A stretch of DNA of 16,673 nt, taken from contig CAMCES010000037.1 in assembly GCA_945873925.1 (NCBI GenBank), forward strand, positions 1-16,673, in the 5' to 3' direction. This DNA comes from Bordetella parapertussis (GTDB lineage Bacteria > Pseudomonadota > Gammaproteobacteria > Burkholderiales > Burkholderiaceae_C). Both the position numbers and the translations under genes were made by a program. Of this stretch, positions 14,521-16,673 are shown in pieces (the first letter of the stretch is position 1; each line of letters begins with the position of its first letter). The notes under the pieces are model-generated. The model was not told where the DNA came from, searched no databases, and saw nothing but the letters and a program-made list of their open reading frames with translations.

Positions 14521-15719
14521 ACCGTGTTTTTCTGAATGAACTCGGCCATGCGGGCAATCCCCGCCTTGATCGCCTCATCGGACGCGGCGTAGCTGAAGCG
14601 GATGTGTTGTCCGTCACCGGGCACACGCGGGCCAAAGTGGATGTCGGCCAACACCGCCACACCAGCTTCGAGCAACAAGCGTTTGCGCAGCACCTCTGAG
14701 TCGGCACAGCCTGTCATGCGACAGGCTTCGGTGACGTTGGGCCAAGCGTAAAACGCACCACCCGTGCTTTGGCAGCTGACACCCGGCACTTGGTTGAGCA
14801 GTCCCACCATCAAATTGCGCCGGCTCAAAAACACCGCTTTCATATGCTGGGCATCGTCTTGCGGGCCATTCAAGGCCTCCACCCCTGCCCACTGGGTGAT
14901 GTGCGAGGCGCAGGACTCGGTGTTGGTGATCCAGTTGGTGAAATACGGTGCGAGTTGTTTGTTGGCCGTGAAACCCAAACGCCAGCCGGTCATGGCCCAG
15001 GTTTTGGAGCAACCATCGGACAAGATGGTGCGCGCTTGCATGCCAGGCAATGCCGCGATGGACTTGAACTCACCGTCATACACCAGCTGTCCGTAAATCT
15101 CATCGGCAAACACCCACACTTGCGGGTGCTTGCGCAAAATCTCGGCAATCGCTTCCAGGTCTTGGCTGGTCAAGATACCGCCCGTGGGGTTTTGCGGTGA
15201 ATTGAGAATCAAGAGCTTGGTGCGTGGCGTGATTTTGTCGGCCAAGTCTTGCGGGTCAAAGCTGAAGTTGCGCGATTCGCGCAAATAGATGGGCACACCG
15301 ACCGCACCATTGGCCTTGATTTGCGACTCGTAAATCGGAAAGCCTGGCACAGGGTAAATCACCTCGTCGCCCGCGCCAAAGTCGGTCACCGACTGGATGG
15401 TGTAACCAATGAACGGCTTGGCTCCTGCGCCCACGACCACATCGTCGGCGTCGACTTTCACGCCACGGGTGCGGGTGAAATAGTCGGCTGCAGCTTGACG
15501 CAATTCAGGAATGCCCGCCGAAGGGGTGTAGCCGTGCTTGCCCGTTTGAATCGCCTTGATGCCTGCTTCTTGGATGTTTTGAGGCGTGTGAAAGTCCGGC
15601 TGCCCGATGCAAAAGGAAATGATGTCTTGGCCTTCTCGGATCAGCTTGTTGACCTCGGCGAGCACCACAAACGCGTTTTCAGTGCCCAGGCTTTGGGCAC
15701 GCTGACTGAGTTGGGGCAT
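14517..15719 (-). CDS. Class I/II PLP-dependent aminotransferase
   Basis: A 400-residue cytoplasmic fold-type I aminotransferase (Aminotran_1_2). FCIGQPDFHTP near 36-46, NSPQNPTGG at 173-181 (N177 contacts PLP), ADEIYGQLVY at 205-214 (D206, Y209) and the Schiff-base lysine K239 in DGCSKTWAMTGWRLGF with R247 are all present. GQHIRFSYA near the end carries the carboxylate-binding arginine. The length is normal. GAGGAAG lies a few bases before the ATG. Specificity (aspartate, branched or aromatic) is not evident. It is monocistronic here, converging on DUF1501 and diverging from earP. Confidence 0.92.
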   Translation of the reverse strand: MPQLSQRAQSLGTENAFVVLAEVNKLIREGQDIISFCIGQPDFHTPQNIQEAGIKAIQTGKHGYTPSAGIPELRQAAADYFTRTRGVKVDADDVVVGAGAKPFIGYTIQSVTDFGAGDEVIYPVPGFPIYESQIKANGAVGVPIYLRESRNFSFDPQDLADKITPRTKLLILNSPQNPTGGILTSQDLEAIAEILRKHPQVWVFADEIYGQLVYDGEFKSIAALPGMQARTILSDGCSKTWAMTGWRLGFTANKQLAPYFTNWITNTESCASHITQWAGVEALNGPQDDAQHMKAVFLSRRNLMVGLLNQVPGVSCQSTGGAFYAWPNVTEACRMTGCADSEVLRKRLLLEAGVAVLADIHFGPRVPGDGQHIRFSYAASDEAIKAGIARMAEFIQKNTV

Positions 15720-15737
15720 GGGTCTTCCTCAAGGTAT

Positions 15738-15753
15738 CCGTTGGTTTGAACGG
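15738..15753. repeat. Short hairpin in the leader of the aminotransferase gene
   Basis: CCGTT (15738-15742) pairs with AACGG (15749-15753) around a 6-base loop. It is about 20 bases before the minus-strand start, next to the Shine-Dalgarno, so it could touch translation initiation. The stem is short and may be chance. Confidence 0.2.
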
Positions 15754-15808
15754 CAAAGTGTAGACGCTTGAGCCTGCCCAGAGGGCTTGCCATGGTCTGG
15801 TCAAAACG

Positions 15809-15838
15809 CGGGACGCCGATCCCGTAAGCTTGCAAGCT
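15809..15838. promoter_or_regulatory. Two adjacent inverted repeats between the aminotransferase and earP
   Basis: CGGGA (15809-15813) and TCCCG (15820-15824) form a 5-bp stem with a 6-base loop. Two bases later AGCTTGCAAGCT (15827-15838) is a perfect 12-base palindrome. They lie in the divergent control region, 27 bases ahead of the presumed earP start, and could be an operator. No clear sigma-70 promoter is recognisable around them. Confidence 0.3.
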
Positions 15839-15864
15839 GTTGAAATACATCAAGAAAGTACAGA

Positions 15865-16673
15865 TTGACAGGTCAGGTTTCGCAAACGCATTGGGCGGTT
15901 TTCTGTCGCGTGGTGGACAACCACGGGGACCTGGGCGTGTGTTGGCGCTTGGCCTCGCAATTGGCCGAGCGCGGCAAGCGGGTGACGCTGTATGTCGATG
16001 ACGCCAGCGCCCTGTCATGGATGGCACCAGTGGGTTGTGCGGGAGTGACGGTGTTGGCTTGGCCCGCAGAAGCCACCGCATGTGATTCCAACGCCTTGCC
16101 CCAGGTGGTGATCGCGGCGTTTGGCTGCGAGCTGCCCTTGGGTTTTCAAGCCGCCATGGCCCAAGCCACGCCAACGCCCGCGTGGATCAACCTGGAATAT
16201 TTCAGCGCTGAAACATCAGCACTGCGCAACCATGGCCTGCCTTCGCCCCTCATGAGCGGTCCCGCCAAGGGCTTGACCAAGTGGTTTTTTTACCCCGGCT
16301 TGAGCCCGCAAAGTGGCGGTGTTTTGGGGCCTGGGCCGGATGGGCGCAGTGGCATGGCCCCACCACACCGCCCTTCAAGCACGCATCCATCCCGCATGCC
16401 CAACGACCCACTCAACATCAGCCTGTTTTGCTATGAGCCCGCCAGCTTGGGGCGGTGGCTTTCGCAACTCGACCACCAAACCACCCCCGTGCATTTGCGT
16501 GTGACCGCAGGCCGCGCCACCGCCGCTGTTCGCCAAGCCCTGCTGGCGTGGCCAGCGCCGCCCCGTTTCACCCTGGAAGAACTGCCCTACCTTGCCCACC
16601 CCAGCTTTGACCAGATGCTGGCCGAGCAGGACCTGAACTTGGTGCGCGGTGAGGACTCGATGGTGCGGGCGAT
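15865..16673 (+). CDS. earP: EF-P arginine rhamnosyltransferase EarP (3' end cut by window edge)
   Basis: An open frame runs to the window end and gives 269 residues. EarP moves rhamnose from dTDP-rhamnose to an arginine of elongation factor P, needed to relieve ribosome stalling at polyproline. Hallmarks are VFCRVVDNHGDLGVCWRLA at 12-30, with D18 and D22 matching the catalytic aspartates of EarP, INLEYFSAE, KWFFYPGLSPQSGG, and LNLVRGEDSMVRA at the cut end, with E263 and D264 in the nucleotide-sugar site. No ATG or GTG precedes the conserved N-terminus in frame, and an in-frame stop lies at 15841-15843. The TTG at 15865, with AAGAAAG seven bases upstream, is therefore the likely start. A proline/arginine-rich loop of about 30 residues sits between FYPGLSP and NISLFCYE. 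The efp gene usually follows and would lie beyond the window. Confidence 0.9.
   Translation, partial: MTGQVSQTHWAVFCRVVDNHGDLGVCWRLASQLAERGKRVTLYVDDASALSWMAPVGCAGVTVLAWPAEATACDSNALPQVVIAAFGCELPLGFQAAMAQATPTPAWINLEYFSAETSALRNHGLPSPLMSGPAKGLTKWFFYPGLSPQSGGVLGPGPDGRSGMAPPHRPSSTHPSRMPNDPLNISLFCYEPASLGRWLSQLDHQTTPVHLRVTAGRATAAVRQALLAWPAPPRFTLEELPYLAHPSFDQMLAEQDLNLVRGEDSMVRA

Noticed and set aside
15641..16174. Minus-strand open frame across the aminotransferase-earP gap
   Set aside because: It overlaps the start of the aminotransferase and is antisense to the conserved EarP N-terminus. Its low-complexity Pro/Arg-rich product is not protein-like.

Overview
The window looks like a chromosomal segment of a betaproteobacterium, most likely family Comamonadaceae (Limnohabitans/Rhodoferax type). 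This rests on the moderately high GC, the heavy use of TTG for leucine, and protein sequences that recall that family: a LivHMGF operon with an embedded AMP-forming ligase, a DUF1800-DUF1501 pair and EarP. The assignment is by pattern recognition only, without a database search. Coding density is high and no gap exceeds about 170 bases. There is no rRNA, tRNA, CRISPR array, insertion sequence or integrase that I could recognise.

Layout. (1) Positions 1-294 (+) hold the C-terminal end of a pirin-family protein, cut by the window edge. It meets head-on a small, somewhat AT-rich gene (297-554, -) for a secreted four-cysteine protein of unknown function. (2) An intergenic patch (555-714) rich in inverted repeats contains a terminator-like hairpin for the operon to its right and a -10-like box for the small gene. 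(3) Positions 715-7294 (-) carry a complete branched-chain amino-acid-type (HAAT) ABC importer operon. In transcription order it is livH, livM, livG, livF, an acyl-CoA synthetase, and livK (the periplasmic binding protein). The genes overlap by 4 bases or lie within about 21 bases of each other, so one transcript is likely. The embedded ligase suggests that the imported compound is a carboxylic acid activated to its CoA thioester on entry. (4) Positions 7435-9631 (-) carry a 2-keto-4-pentenoate hydratase/FAH-family enzyme, a small cupin and a BchC-type dehydrogenase. Between the hydratase and the cupin, on the opposite strand, lies what looks like the last 39 codons of a lost polyphosphate kinase 2 gene. 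(5) Positions 9737-11029 (+) encode an MHS-type major facilitator transporter, divergent from bchC across a short region with a perfect palindrome and a repeated octamer. (6) Positions 11082-11465 (-) encode a DUF423 membrane protein. It is back to back with a two-gene unit (11503-14520, +) for a secreted DUF1800 protein and a Tat-exported DUF1501 protein. (7) Positions 14517-15719 (-) encode a class I PLP aminotransferase that shares a TTAA double stop with the DUF1501 gene. It diverges from earP (15865 to the window end, +), the EF-P arginine rhamnosyltransferase, which appears to start at a TTG and runs off the window.

Most of the window is ordinary metabolism and transport. The points that merit a second look are the isolated bchC (a bacteriochlorophyll gene with no photosynthesis genes around it) with its cupin partner, the ppk2 relic, the DUF1800/DUF1501 export pair, the ligase inside the liv operon, and the dense inverted repeats at 617-702. 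I did not find convincing evidence of a wholly new multi-gene system.
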